Shown in pieces: positions 25,099-33,141 of a stretch of DNA of 64,000 nt (positions are counted from its first letter, which is position 1; each line of letters opens with the position of its first letter). Source of the stretch: Phenylobacterium sp. (lineage in GTDB: Bacteria; Pseudomonadota; Alphaproteobacteria; Caulobacterales; Caulobacteraceae); NCBI RefSeq assembly GCF_013911965.1, contig NZ_JACESE010000005.1, positions 62,001 through 126,000 of the forward strand. Reading direction: 5' to 3'. The position numbers and the translations under genes are program-made. The notes beneath the pieces were generated by a model. That model did no database searches, was not told where the DNA came from, and worked only from the letters and a program-made list of their open reading frames with translations.

Positions 25099-27069
25099 CT
25101 ACTCGGCGGCCATCGCCGGCGAGTCCACCGGCGCCTCCGGCGTCTCGGCCTTCGTCGTGCGCAGCAGCGGCGGCAGCCATCCGGTCCCCGAAAGCAGGAC
25201 TTCGGCCGTCTCCACCATCTCGGTCTTCTTCTGGTCGCTGATCCGCTCCGCGACCTCCGCCCCCCGCGCCTCGGCGACGGCCTCCAGGATGCGCGCCTTG
25301 GTCACGCGGCCAAGGTAGCGCTCGGCGGTCGGCGCCCACGTGGTGGTCATGTCGAGCCCCGCGGCGCGCGCCAGCCGCTCGACGTGGTCCCAGGCCGCCG
25401 GCTTGCGGTCGAGCGGATTGCGCACGGCGCTGATCCCGAGGCTCACGCAATGGGCCAGCAGGTCCATCAGCTCGCCCGCCCCGAAGCCCGACACGGCGTC
25501 CCACGCCTTCGAGGGCTCGCGCGGCAGGCGCGCCGCCCAGGCCTCGTGCCGTTCGGCGATCCGTCGTCCAGCTGGGCTGTCGCTGACGCCCGGCGCATGG
25601 CCGTCGAGGTAGGCGCTGACCAGCTTCACCTCCACGCACGACGCCTGCTCGCAAGGCGGATAGAAGGCCTTGAGCGCCAGGGCGTGCACCAGGGCGGTCA
25701 GCGCCAGGGTGGGGTCGGTCGCCACGGCGTCGCGCAGGCCGACGGTCCGGTAGGCGGTCAGGTCCAGCAACAGCCGTTCCGACAAGGGCGCGCCCGCATC
25801 CTCCTCGGGCTCGGCCTCCTTCGGCGCGGTTCCATCGCTGTCACCATCCGGTTCCGTCTCGCCTTGGGCATTGTCTTCGGCTTCGGCCTCCGCCACCGGC
25901 AGTTCGTCCTCGGGCCGGATCAGCCCTCGCTCGATGCGGGCCTGCCCGTCATGGCCGAGGATCACGAACACGCCGCCGCGCGCCACCTCGTCGGGATCGT
26001 AAGCCGGCCCGTCGCCGAAGGCGTCCAGGGCGGCATCAATCTCCTTGAAGCGGGCCTCCACTTCGGGCGGCAGCTCCTCCACCGCGTCCCACTGGCTCAC
26101 CAGGGCGTCGTATTCCTCGGAGAGAGCGTCGATCTGCGCCTTGTCCGGCTCCGAGCGCTCCACCGGGTGCGGGTAGACCCGCCGCATCCCGTGGCCGTGC
26201 GGGTAGTCGAGCGAGGCCGCCGCCCACTTCCAGCCCTCCTGCGCCTGGACCTCCGAGGCGATGGCGTCCAGCTTCTCAGTCACCAGCCGGTCGAGCAGCG
26301 GCACGTCCTCGAACCAGCCGCCGCCGTCCTCGGTGAAGAGGTCGCGCAGGATGGTCCCCCCGGCCTCGCCGTAAGCCTCGGCCCCCACGAAGATCGCCCG
26401 CCGGTCGCTGGCCGGGACCTTGGCTTCGGTCATGGCGCGGCGGATCACCCCCGGCGAGCGATTGAAGGTGAGCTGGTCATAGACCTGCTCCTGCCGCCCA
26501 TGATCCTCGCTGACCGCGAAGGCCATCAGCTGATCGAGCGCCAGCCCGCCCTCGCGGTAGATCGCCATCAGCTTGGGCGAGACCGCGCCGAGCCGCAGAC
26601 GCTGGCGCACCACCTGGGCCGAGACGCCGAAGCGCGCCCCGATGTCCTCGGCGCCAAGACCGCGTTCTGCCGCCAGCCGCCGGAAAGCTTCGAACTGGTC
26701 CGCCGGGTGCATCTCGGTGCGGGTGACGTTCTCGTCCAGGCTGATCTCGTGGGCGTCGTTGGTCGTGTCGACCACACAGCGGACGGGCTCGCTCTTGCGG
26801 ACCTCCTTGCGCTTGAGGCGGAGCAGCATGGCGAGGCGGCGGCCCTCGCCGATGGTCACCAGCCAGAAGCCGGTGGGCGCGCCGTCCTCACCCACTTCCG
26901 GCTCCACCACCGGCGCCTGCAGCATGCCCTTGGCGGCAATGGACGCGGCCAGGGCCGCGATGGCCGCTTCGCCGTGCGGGGTCTTGCGGGCGTTCTTCGG
27001 CGACTTCTTGAGCTTGTTGAGGGGCACTTCGATCACAGCGCCGGACTCGATCACGGTCTGGACGGTCAT
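25099..27069 (-). CDS. ParB/RepB-family nuclease/partition-like protein (plasmid or ICE type)
   Basis: 656 residues from the ATG at 27069 (MTVQTVIESGAVIEVPLNKL), 11 codons inside the open frame, preceded by AAGGAGG. The ParB N-terminal domain has LKKSPKNARKTPHGEAAIAA, IGEGRRLAMLLRLKR and NVTRTEMHPADQFEAFRRLA; the HTH is GAEDIGARFGVSAQVVRQRL. A long C-terminal extension includes an acidic stretch (about 405-445) and a conserved plasmid-type tail ending near TGWLPPLLR. Such long ParB-like proteins on alphaproteobacterial plasmids and islands usually lack a ParA partner, as here, and may act in maintenance or as regulators. Confidence 0.85.
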   Translation of the reverse strand: MTVQTVIESGAVIEVPLNKLKKSPKNARKTPHGEAAIAALAASIAAKGMLQAPVVEPEVGEDGAPTGFWLVTIGEGRRLAMLLRLKRKEVRKSEPVRCVVDTTNDAHEISLDENVTRTEMHPADQFEAFRRLAAERGLGAEDIGARFGVSAQVVRQRLRLGAVSPKLMAIYREGGLALDQLMAFAVSEDHGRQEQVYDQLTFNRSPGVIRRAMTEAKVPASDRRAIFVGAEAYGEAGGTILRDLFTEDGGGWFEDVPLLDRLVTEKLDAIASEVQAQEGWKWAAASLDYPHGHGMRRVYPHPVERSEPDKAQIDALSEEYDALVSQWDAVEELPPEVEARFKEIDAALDAFGDGPAYDPDEVARGGVFVILGHDGQARIERGLIRPEDELPVAEAEAEDNAQGETEPDGDSDGTAPKEAEPEEDAGAPLSERLLLDLTAYRTVGLRDAVATDPTLALTALVHALALKAFYPPCEQASCVEVKLVSAYLDGHAPGVSDSPAGRRIAERHEAWAARLPREPSKAWDAVSGFGAGELMDLLAHCVSLGISAVRNPLDRKPAAWDHVERLARAAGLDMTTTWAPTAERYLGRVTKARILEAVAEARGAEVAERISDQKKTEMVETAEVLLSGTGWLPPLLRTTKAETPEAPVDSPAMAAE

Positions 27070-27304
27070 AAGGTCCTCCTTGGGCCTGGGTTGCAGGCGC
27101 ACGCCGCGCCTGCAGCCCTGCCCGTCGGCGAGACCGGGTGTGCAAGCGGAGGGGCGGCTTCGCGGGGAACCGGCTGCAGGGTCCTGGAGGCCCGTCAGCC
27201 TGTGGCGCCCGGCGGAGGGGACCGAAGCTGGGCGGAAGCCGCTCCGAAGCGCGCCGAGGGCGGAGCCCTAAGCGGGCGCCGGGCCAAAGGCGCGGCGATG
27301 GGAA

Positions 27305-27730
27305 CTATGACGAGGCGACAGCATCCGCTTCAAGCAGGTCGAGAACCGGACATGCGGGCGCATCGGCTTGTCCGTCGCACTTGCGGATGGTGTCACTGAG
27401 AATGGTCTCCAGCCGGCGAAGATCAGCGATCTTTGCGCGGACCTCGTCCAGGTGCATCGCGGCGAGCTTCTTGACGTCACCGCACGCGCGTCGCCCAGGC
27501 TGGGCCAGGTCCAGCAGCGCACGAATCTCATCCAGGGAAAACCCAAGCTGTCGGCCCCGCCGGACAAAGACGAGGCGTCGCAGATGGTGATCCTCGTACA
27601 CGCGGTGGCCCGCCGCGGTGCGGTCCGGCGCCGGCATCAGGCCGATTCGCTCATAGTAACGGACGGTCTCGAGATTGACGCCGCTGGCGGTCGCCAACCC
27701 CCCGATCGTGAGGCCTCGGGAAGCGCGCAT
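27305..27730 (-). CDS. merR: MerR, mercury-responsive regulator
   Basis: 141 residues from the ATG at 27730; upstream codons in frame are not conserved. The N-terminal winged helix TIGGLATASGVNLETVRYYE is typical of the MerR family. Cysteines at 83, 118 and 127 match the spacing of the three Hg(II) ligands of MerR (C82, C117, C126 in Tn501), so it is a mercury sensor rather than a CueR/SoxR relative. It is divergent from merT, 70 bases away, and its operator should lie between them. Confidence 0.9.
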   Translation of the reverse strand: MRASRGLTIGGLATASGVNLETVRYYERIGLMPAPDRTAAGHRVYEDHHLRRLVFVRRGRQLGFSLDEIRALLDLAQPGRRACGDVKKLAAMHLDEVRAKIADLRRLETILSDTIRKCDGQADAPACPVLDLLEADAVASS

Positions 27731-27741
27731 GTGATTAAGCC

Positions 27742-27780
27742 TTGACCCTGTAGTCGCTACGGGTGGGAGAGGTAGCAACG
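27742..27780 (+). promoter_or_regulatory. Likely mer promoter/operator
   Basis: The merR-merT gap has TTGACC (27742-27747), which could be a -35 box, overlapping a dyad CCCTGTAG TCG CTACGGG (27746-27763). A MerR-type promoter has such a dyad in an overlong 19-bp spacer. The -10 box is not clear (GAGAGG at the expected distance or TAGCAA further on), so only the operator dyad is well supported. Confidence 0.55.
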
Positions 27781-27799
27781 GTTAGAGGGAAGCGCGAGC

Positions 27800-28192
27800 G
27801 TGACAATCCAGGCGACAGCATCATCCGCGCGCAAAGACGCGGCTCTTAGTTGGTCAGCTGTTTGCGCCGCGTGCTTGGCGGTATTCGCCTGGGCCGCGTG
27901 CTGTGTGCTGCCAATGGCGCTCGCGGCCGCAGGCCTGGGCCTAACCGGGGCAGCCTTCGTCGCCGGCCAACGCCTGTGGCTGACCATCGGCGCAGCCCTG
28001 GTCCTGGGCGCTGGCTGGTGGCGCATCGGACGCCGGGCGCGGGCGTGCAAGATCGCTGGGGGCTGTGCGCCGCCTTCTCAGCTGTCCGTGATCCTGCTTT
28101 CACTCGCGACAGCGCTGCTGGTGCTGGCGATCCTTTGGCAGCCGTTCGTAGAGCCAAAGGCCCTGATGATCCTGAGGACCTTACGCGCATGA
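27800..28192 (+). CDS. merT: MerT-like mercuric ion transporter
   Basis: 130 residues with three predicted membrane helices. The first has the vicinal Cys pair of MerT (FAWAACCVLPMALAAAG), and the loop after the second helix has ACKIAGGC, the second cysteine pair. MerT carries Hg(II) across the inner membrane, normally to MerA. No merP and no merA are found in the window. The stop overlaps the start of the next gene (ATGA), so both are one operon. Confidence 0.85.
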   Translation: MTIQATASSARKDAALSWSAVCAACLAVFAWAACCVLPMALAAAGLGLTGAAFVAGQRLWLTIGAALVLGAGWWRIGRRARACKIAGGCAPPSQLSVILLSLATALLVLAILWQPFVEPKALMILRTLRA

Positions 28193-28437
28193 ACGCGATG
28201 ACCTTTGAGCTACGCTCCACGCTGACCTGCCCCGAGTGCGGTGGGCGGACAACGGAGACCATGCCGACGGACGCCTGCCAGTATTTCTATGACTGCCCGT
28301 GTTGCAGCGCAGTTCTGAAGCCGAACGCCGGCGATTGTTGCGTCTATTGCTCGTACGCCGACGTTCCGTGCCCGCCGGTCCAAGAAGCTCGCGCGAACGG
28401 CGGAGCACCGTCGTGCTGCAGCGCCGCCAGCGGCTGA
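28189..28437 (+). CDS. GDCCVxC-motif heavy-metal resistance protein
   Basis: 82 residues, cysteine-rich, starting in the ATGA overlap with merT. It carries CPECGG (Cys14, Cys17), a DCPCCSAVLKP block and the family-defining GDCCVYCSYADVPCPP. These small proteins are common in mer and other metal-resistance operons and are thought to bind thiophilic metals; the exact role is unknown. The C-terminus ends with SCCSAASG, adding another Cys pair. Confidence 0.85.
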   Translation: MNAMTFELRSTLTCPECGGRTTETMPTDACQYFYDCPCCSAVLKPNAGDCCVYCSYADVPCPPVQEARANGGAPSCCSAASG

Positions 28438-28637
28438 AACGTTACGCGCCGGCGACCGCTTAGCAAGGATGCGGCCGCAAGGAGCCTGCGCGCGGCGGAG
28501 CCGGCGCTGCATGGCGGGACGCTGCCGCGAGCGGCGGGCGGCGCGACGCGCCCGAAGGGTCGCTCCCGCAGGAGCCGCGCCCGGCGCGGCGGGACCGCGA
28601 GCGACCGCCCGGCGCTCTCCCTAACGCTGCGAGAGCG

Positions 28638-28910
28638 TCAGCTTCCCAGGGTGCGGACGGGCCTCGTGCGGCGCTGATGCACGTCGGGCGAGGGTGCGCG
28701 TTCGAGCACCTGGTCCGGAGCCGGGTCCCGGCGCGCCGCCAGCCAGGCTTGGACCTCGTCGAAGCTCCAGGCGACGCAACGGGGCGTGAGGTTGAAGCGA
28801 CGGGGGAACTCGCCGCGGCGCTCCATCTCATAGATCGTCGTGTCGCTCAGCGGCACGAGCCTCCGCAGCTCCGCACGTCGGATGCAGCGGGTGATGACAG
28901 GGTTGGGCAT
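28638..28910 (-). CDS. AlpA-type helix-turn-helix regulator
   Basis: 90 residues from the ATG at 28910 (MPNPVITRCIRRAELRRLVP). It has the AlpA/MerR-like HTH: LSDTTIYEMERRGEFPRRFN and CVAWSFDEVQAWLAARR. AlpA-like proteins control prophage and island integrase or excisionase genes, so it may be the excision regulator of the element. The intergenic stretch 28438-28637 before it is GC-rich with no gene. Confidence 0.8.
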   Translation of the reverse strand: MPNPVITRCIRRAELRRLVPLSDTTIYEMERRGEFPRRFNLTPRCVAWSFDEVQAWLAARRDPAPDQVLERAPSPDVHQRRTRPVRTLGS

Positions 28911-29093
28911 GAGCGCGCTCCGCAAGTTTCGAAGGACTGACAAAGTCACCTTCTTGCGAGTCGACCTGAGGGAGGAGCGGCCCCACAGGGCTGGGGAGCG
29001 GGGGCGTTGCGGGGGCGCTCCCCCGCTGGAAGGGGTCGGACGAGACCGTCAGGGCTCGACCGCAGGGGAAGGCTTTCCCCTCTGAACTTTAGG

Positions 29094-29333
29094 CTACGCT
29101 CGCTTCAGGCGGACACCTGGCCCGCCAGCTTGATCAGCGGCGATGAACACCACCCCCGCTCCTTCAAGCGCCTGCTGCACGGCGTGAACGTTCGCAGCTG
29201 TGCTCCGCCCAGGCCCAACCTCACCTTCCATGCGTCGGATGGTCTGCAGGGAGACACCTGCGGCCGCGGCAAGTTGGGATCCACTCCACCCAAGAAGGGA
29301 CCGCGCCGCTCGAATTTGCGCGGCGGTCACCAC
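29094..29333 (-). CDS. XRE-family helix-turn-helix regulator
   Basis: 79 residues: MVTAAQIRAARSLLGWSGSQ, then LAAAAGVSLQTIRRMEGEVG, a standard Cro/C1-type HTH, followed by ALEGAGVVFIAAD, a motif seen in many small alphaproteobacterial XRE regulators. It is divergent from the next gene pair, with an AT-rich gap (29334-29429) that probably holds the promoters of both. Confidence 0.8.
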   Translation of the reverse strand: MVTAAQIRAARSLLGWSGSQLAAAAGVSLQTIRRMEGEVGPGRSTAANVHAVQQALEGAGVVFIAADQAGGPGVRLKRA

Positions 29334-29429
29334 GACAAGGTACTTTTTGATACTTTCATGGTGCTTTTAGATTGATCTGGAAGCGTCATCTGTGGCACTA
29401 AAAGTCTAATACACCGGAGAAGCTTAATC

Positions 29430-29954
29430 ATGGGCTCACGTCAATCGGCGGCGGGCGAGCGCGCCCGGCTGCCTGCGCTCTCCCGACGAGCCGTCCTGGT
29501 CGGGACCTCGGCGGCGGCCACCGCGCCTCAGGCTGGCGTGGCCCATCCGCTCCCGTCCGTCACAGCGCCCGGGACCGCCACGGGCCTCTACCGGCGCTGG
29601 GTCCATCTGGATCGAGAGATCGAGCGCCTGCTCCTGCGCTGGGGCGACATCGAGGGTTGGCTGTTCGAGACGCACAACTGGCACCGGCTGAGCGAAGCGG
29701 AGCAGGCGGCTTTGCCTGCGGGGCAGGCGCTGCGGGACGTGGACGCGCAGCTGAAGCGGCTGTGCGCGGAGCGGGACGGCTTGCTCGACAAACTTCCCCG
29801 GTCCGGCGCCGACACGCTCGAGACCGTCGCCGCGCGGCTGGCGGTCGTCGAGCGGCTCCTCTACCGCGACGACCATCCCGAAGCGTACGACATGATCCTC
29901 GGCTCCCGACGCGATCTCACGACGCTCGCGGCCCGTTCCGGGGAGCGCCCTTGA
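29430..29954 (+). CDS. Unknown protein with Tat-like signal, paralogue of the next gene
   Basis: 174 residues. The N-terminus LSRRAVLVGTSAAATA looks like a twin-arginine or Ala-rich export signal. The mature part is helical, with YRRWVHLDREIERLLLRWGD and ARLAVVERLLYRDDHPEA, and it is homologous along its length to the protein encoded by the next gene. No known family is recognised. Upstream sequence 29334-29429 is notably AT-rich. Confidence 0.6.
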   Translation: MGSRQSAAGERARLPALSRRAVLVGTSAAATAPQAGVAHPLPSVTAPGTATGLYRRWVHLDREIERLLLRWGDIEGWLFETHNWHRLSEAEQAALPAGQALRDVDAQLKRLCAERDGLLDKLPRSGADTLETVAARLAVVERLLYRDDHPEAYDMILGSRRDLTTLAARSGERP

Positions 29955-29956
29955 TC

Positions 29957-30469
29957 ATGGGCTCAGGACGTCCTCCCGTCGCACACCCGGCGCGCTTGGC
30001 AGCGGTCTCCCGCCGGACCCTGCTCGCCGGCGCCTCCGCCGCAGCCGCCGCGCGCCCCGTCGGCGCCGCGCCTCTGCAACTGCCGGCGGGCTCCTCGTCT
30101 CCGGACCCCACGAAGCCCTACCGGGCCTTGCTCCACCTCGACGCCAGGATCTCCCGGCTACGGCGCCGGTGGGCGCGGCTCGAAGCCTATATCGAAGACC
30201 AGCCCTCCCAGCCGGGAAGAATGCTGGCAGGCGCGCAGGAGCTCCGTGACATCGATGGTATGCTGGAGCTCCTCCTGGAGCAGCGCGCCGCGCTGCTGGA
30301 GGCCCTGCCCAAGCAGGGCGCGACAAGCCTGGAGGAGGTGATCGCCCGGCTCGCGGTCGCCGAGCAGCTGATCTGGACCGACGACCACCTGCAGGCCCAG
30401 GCGATGATCGCTGGCTCGCGCCGGGACCTCACCGCACTCTTGGGCGAGCGTCGCCCGCCGGCACGCTAG
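29957..30469 (+). CDS. Unknown protein with Tat-like signal, tandem paralogue
   Basis: 170 residues from the ATG at 29957, two bases after the preceding stop. It repeats the architecture of its neighbour: VSRRTLLAGASAAAAA signal, YRALLHLDARISRLRRRW, ARLAVAEQLIWTDDH and a shared GSRRDLTAL end. The pair is a local tandem duplication. Function is unknown; exported helical proteins are implied if the signals are real. Confidence 0.6.
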   Translation: MGSGRPPVAHPARLAAVSRRTLLAGASAAAAARPVGAAPLQLPAGSSSPDPTKPYRALLHLDARISRLRRRWARLEAYIEDQPSQPGRMLAGAQELRDIDGMLELLLEQRAALLEALPKQGATSLEEVIARLAVAEQLIWTDDHLQAQAMIAGSRRDLTALLGERRPPAR

Positions 30470-30473
30470 TCCG

Positions 30474-30698
30474 ATGGAGACCCGCTTGGAGGACGCGCTC
30501 GCCTATCTGCTGGACCTGCGGCTGCGCTGCCGGGGAAACCCCGAGGCCATAGCGCTGGTCGACCGTTGCCTTGCGCTGCTGGCGCGCGCGGAGCGCGCGG
30601 ACGCCGCCGAGCTGCCGCAGCTGGAGGCGGAGATCGAGGCCATCCGCCTAGAGCTCGCCGAACGCTTCGGACCGCCCGGCGAGTTCGTGCGGCACTGA
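30474..30698 (+). CDS. Small hypothetical protein, third gene after the paralogue pair
   Basis: 74 residues, helical and acidic (ALLARAERADAAELPQLEAE), starting four bases after the previous stop and so probably in the same operon. No recognised family. Composition matches the neighbours. Confidence 0.5.
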   Translation: METRLEDALAYLLDLRLRCRGNPEAIALVDRCLALLARAERADAAELPQLEAEIEAIRLELAERFGPPGEFVRH

Positions 30699-30711
30699 CC
30701 TGCGCCAACGA

Positions 30712-30786
30712 TCAACCATGCTGAGCGAAGACCCAGGTCTTGCCGCCTGAAAGCAATAAGAGCGTGGCGTAGGCTTCGCTGCGTCC
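30712..30786 (-). pseudogene. 3' remnant of a DUF411 gene
   Basis: On the minus strand this stretch reads GRSEAYATLLLLSGGKTWVF followed by AQHG and a stop. It matches the C-terminus of the intact DUF411 protein at 50424-50873 (GRKEPYQTLLLLPGGKTRVF, then ARHG and stop). Nothing before this end of the protein is present, so it is a fragment. A matching, more decayed remnant lies at 41680-41770, also beside a copCD cassette. The adjacent minus-strand frame 30787-30930 is open but unrecognised. Confidence 0.7.
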
Positions 30787-31047
30787 ATCGTCCCGCACTG
30801 AGACGTGTTGGAGACTAGGCCGTCTTCATGGAGCTGCTCGGCCGCTGCTTTCAGCTTTGGCCCTACATTGTCGACCTCGTTGGTAAAGCCTTCGCCAAAG
30901 ATCGAAAGGACCCCGGAAGCCCCGAACACCTCCGCATAACTTTCCCATCACGGGAGAGTCTGCCGCCGTACTTGGTTCCTGCTCTTGTAAATCCGGAACG
31001 CTGGCTGCGCTGTAGGCGTTGCCGCGACGGGAACAAAGGGAACGCCC

Positions 31048-31719
31048 ATGCTGACGAACAATGGACTTGCACCACCCTGGCTCATGACGGGCGCAGCGAT
31101 CGCCATCCTGGGTCTCGCCGGGTGCAACAAGAACAACGAGAGCACCGAGGCGCCGGCCGCGACCCCGCCAGAGTCGGCGGCCTCACCCGCGAGCGCCAAT
31201 GCGGCGATCCCGGCCAGCGGGCCCGCGGCGGTCTTCATGCCGATCGAGTCGGACATGAAGCAGAAGATGGCTGCAGCGGTCGGGTCCACCGTCGAAAGCA
31301 CCTGGGCGATGAAGATGATGGCTCACCACCAGGGCGGTATCGACATGTCGCGGGCGCTGCTCAACCAGTCCCCCAACGGGGCGATGCACGACATGGCCCA
31401 GAAGACCATGGACATGCAGACCAAGGACCGCGCCGAGCTCGACAAATGGGTTCAGGCGCACGCCGGCGGGCAGGGCGGCCAAGCCAATCCGTTCGCCGAG
31501 ATGGAAGCGACCATGAGCCAGAAGATGATGGCGGCGACCGGCGCCGACGCGGACCAGACCTGGGCGCGTAAGATGATCGAACACCACCAGGGCAGCATCG
31601 ACATGTCGAAGCGGGTCCTGCAGGACGCGAAGGACCCTGAGATCCGGCGGATGGCGCAGAAGACCATCGACATGCAGACGAAAGAGATCGCCGAACTGCA
31701 GTCGAAGCTCGGCGGCTGA
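31048..31719 (+). CDS. Lipoprotein with two tandem DUF305 domains
   Basis: 223 residues. The signal peptide ends in a lipobox (LGLAGCN, about residues 21-27), then there is a Pro/Ala-rich linker and two DUF305 copies: MMAHHQGGIDMSRALL and MIEHHQGSIDMSKRVL, each with the HHxG and downstream KTxDMQTK block. DUF305 is a ferritin-like helical family rich in His and Met, often found with copper-resistance genes. It precedes copC and copD and is separated from them by a strong hairpin. Confidence 0.85.
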   Translation: MLTNNGLAPPWLMTGAAIAILGLAGCNKNNESTEAPAATPPESAASPASANAAIPASGPAAVFMPIESDMKQKMAAAVGSTVESTWAMKMMAHHQGGIDMSRALLNQSPNGAMHDMAQKTMDMQTKDRAELDKWVQAHAGGQGGQANPFAEMEATMSQKMMAATGADADQTWARKMIEHHQGSIDMSKRVLQDAKDPEIRRMAQKTIDMQTKEIAELQSKLGG

Positions 31720-31724
31720 TCCCA

Positions 31725-31756
31725 CCTGCCGCCGGCAAGCCACCGCCGGCGGCAGG
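31725..31756. terminator. Perfect 12-bp hairpin after the DUF305 gene
   Basis: CCTGCCGCCGGC (31725-31736) and GCCGGCGGCAGG (31745-31756) pair completely around an 8-base loop, six bases after the DUF305 stop. There is no T-run; it probably terminates or attenuates between the DUF305 gene and copC. Confidence 0.6.
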
Positions 31757-31824
31757 CCCGATCATGAGGGGTTCATGTGCCGGGTGCGTATATCCCTTTG
31801 AATACTTCAGTCGGGATATCCACC

Positions 31825-32187
31825 ATGATCCGTCATCACCTCGGTGTCGCGGTCGCTGCGGCGACCCTTCTCGTGGCCTCGCAAGCCGCCGCCCATGCGA
31901 AACTCGTGTCGTCGAACCCGGCCGCCAACGCCACGGTCGCCGCGCCGAAGATCATCACCCTGACGTTCAGCGAGAAGCTGGTGCCGGCCTTCTCCAAGTT
32001 CGAGGTGGTCATGCCCGAGCACGGTGGAATGAAGGTCGCTGTGAAGACCACCGTCTCCAAGGACGGCAAGAGCCTCACGGGCGCGCCCACGGCGGCGCTG
32101 AGCGCCGGCGCCTACAAGGTTGTCTGGACGGCGGCGACGGCGGACGGCCACAAGATGTCCGGCGAAGTCGCCTTCAAGGTTGGCTGA
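31825..32187 (+). CDS. copC: CopC, periplasmic copper-binding protein (copy 1)
   Basis: 120 residues from the ATG at 31825. A signal peptide ends at SQAAAHAKLVSSNP, giving a mature N-terminal His as in Cu(II)-binding CopC proteins; the C-terminal ADGHKMSGEVAFKVG supplies the conserved Asp and His. The fold is a cupredoxin-like beta barrel. The copper(I) Met-rich loop of classical CopC is short here. It is followed two bases later by copD and is nearly duplicated at 40366-40737. Confidence 0.92.
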   Translation: MIRHHLGVAVAAATLLVASQAAAHAKLVSSNPAANATVAAPKIITLTFSEKLVPAFSKFEVVMPEHGGMKVAVKTTVSKDGKSLTGAPTAALSAGAYKVVWTAATADGHKMSGEVAFKVG

Positions 32188-32189
32188 TC

Positions 32190-33119
32190 GTGCTTGAGCC
32201 TGCGGTCATCGTCCTCAGGCTGGCGCAATATCTGGGAGCGATGGTCCTGATGGGATCATCGCTCTTTTTCGTCTACGCACTGCCGGGGCGAGGAGATGGA
32301 TCCGCGGCCGAGGCGCCATGGGCCAGCCGACTTCTCGCTTGCGCCGGAACGCTCCTGGCTGCGACGGCTCTGTTGTCGATCCTCGGGCAGGCCAGCATCC
32401 TCAGTGGCTCCTTTTCCGAAGGGTTGAAGCCCGAGACCCTGAGCGCCGTCGCCACCGGCATGGATCTCGGCAAGGCGGCCATAATCCGCGCCGCGGCTGC
32501 GGGGCTGGCGGTGCTGCTGATCCTCGTGCTCAAGCCCTCTCGCACCACCTGGATCGTGGCGGCCACGCTTGGCGCGATCGCAACAGCAAGCTTGGCCTGG
32601 ATGGGTCACGGCGCGGCCACAGAGGGGGTCGGCGCGTCCCTTCATCTCGTCTCTGACATCCTCCACGCCTGGGCTGCGGCGGTGTGGATCGGCGCGCTCG
32701 TCGCCTTTCTGCTGTTGCTTCGTACGCCCACCCCAACTCCAGCAGCGACGGGGGCCCTCCACCGCGCTCTACACGGCTTCTCCGGGGTCGGCACAGCTGT
32801 CGTGGCCGTGCTCCTCGCCACCGGTGCGATCAACGGCTGGTTCCTGGTCGGGCTCGATCATCTCAACGGCCTCTGGACCACGGCCTACGGCCGGCTCCTG
32901 TCGCTCAAGCTGGTCCTGTTTGTGGTCATGTTCGGGCTTGCGGCGGCAAACCGCTTCCAGCTGACGCCAGCGCTCGGACGCGGCCTCGGCGCTCAAGACA
33001 GCGAGGGTGCGGCCCTCGCCCACTTGCGTCGAAGCGTCATCCTCGAAACCGCGCTGGGCTTCGGTGTGCTGGCGCTGGTCGCATGGTTCGGCACGCTCGC
33101 GCCGCCAGGGGCCATGTGA
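32190..33119 (+). CDS. copD: CopD, inner-membrane copper protein (copy 1)
   Basis: 309 residues from a GTG two bases after copC. It is polytopic (about eight helices) with family blocks LRLAQYLGAMVLMGSSLFF, WMGHGAATEG, HLVSDILHAWAAAVWIGAL, LHRALHGFSGVGT and FGLAAANRFQLTPAL, including the conserved His residues. CopD with CopC moves copper into the cytoplasm or sequesters it at the membrane. A second copy of the whole copCD unit lies at 40366-41668. Confidence 0.9.
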   Translation: MLEPAVIVLRLAQYLGAMVLMGSSLFFVYALPGRGDGSAAEAPWASRLLACAGTLLAATALLSILGQASILSGSFSEGLKPETLSAVATGMDLGKAAIIRAAAAGLAVLLILVLKPSRTTWIVAATLGAIATASLAWMGHGAATEGVGASLHLVSDILHAWAAAVWIGALVAFLLLLRTPTPTPAATGALHRALHGFSGVGTAVVAVLLATGAINGWFLVGLDHLNGLWTTAYGRLLSLKLVLFVVMFGLAAANRFQLTPALGRGLGAQDSEGAALAHLRRSVILETALGFGVLALVAWFGTLAPPGAM

Positions 33120-33141
33120 GGACGTGAACCGAGTTGCCCGG

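Noticed and set aside
25081-27399. 772-codon open frame on the plus strand
   Set aside because: Antisense shadow of the parB-like gene; Arg/Gly/His-rich low-complexity sequence typical of GC-skewed shadow frames.
30648-30929. Minus-strand frame with GVLSIFGEGFTNEVDNVG
   Set aside because: Protein-like in places and ends across the DUF411 remnant in another frame, but I recognise no family; not called as a gene.
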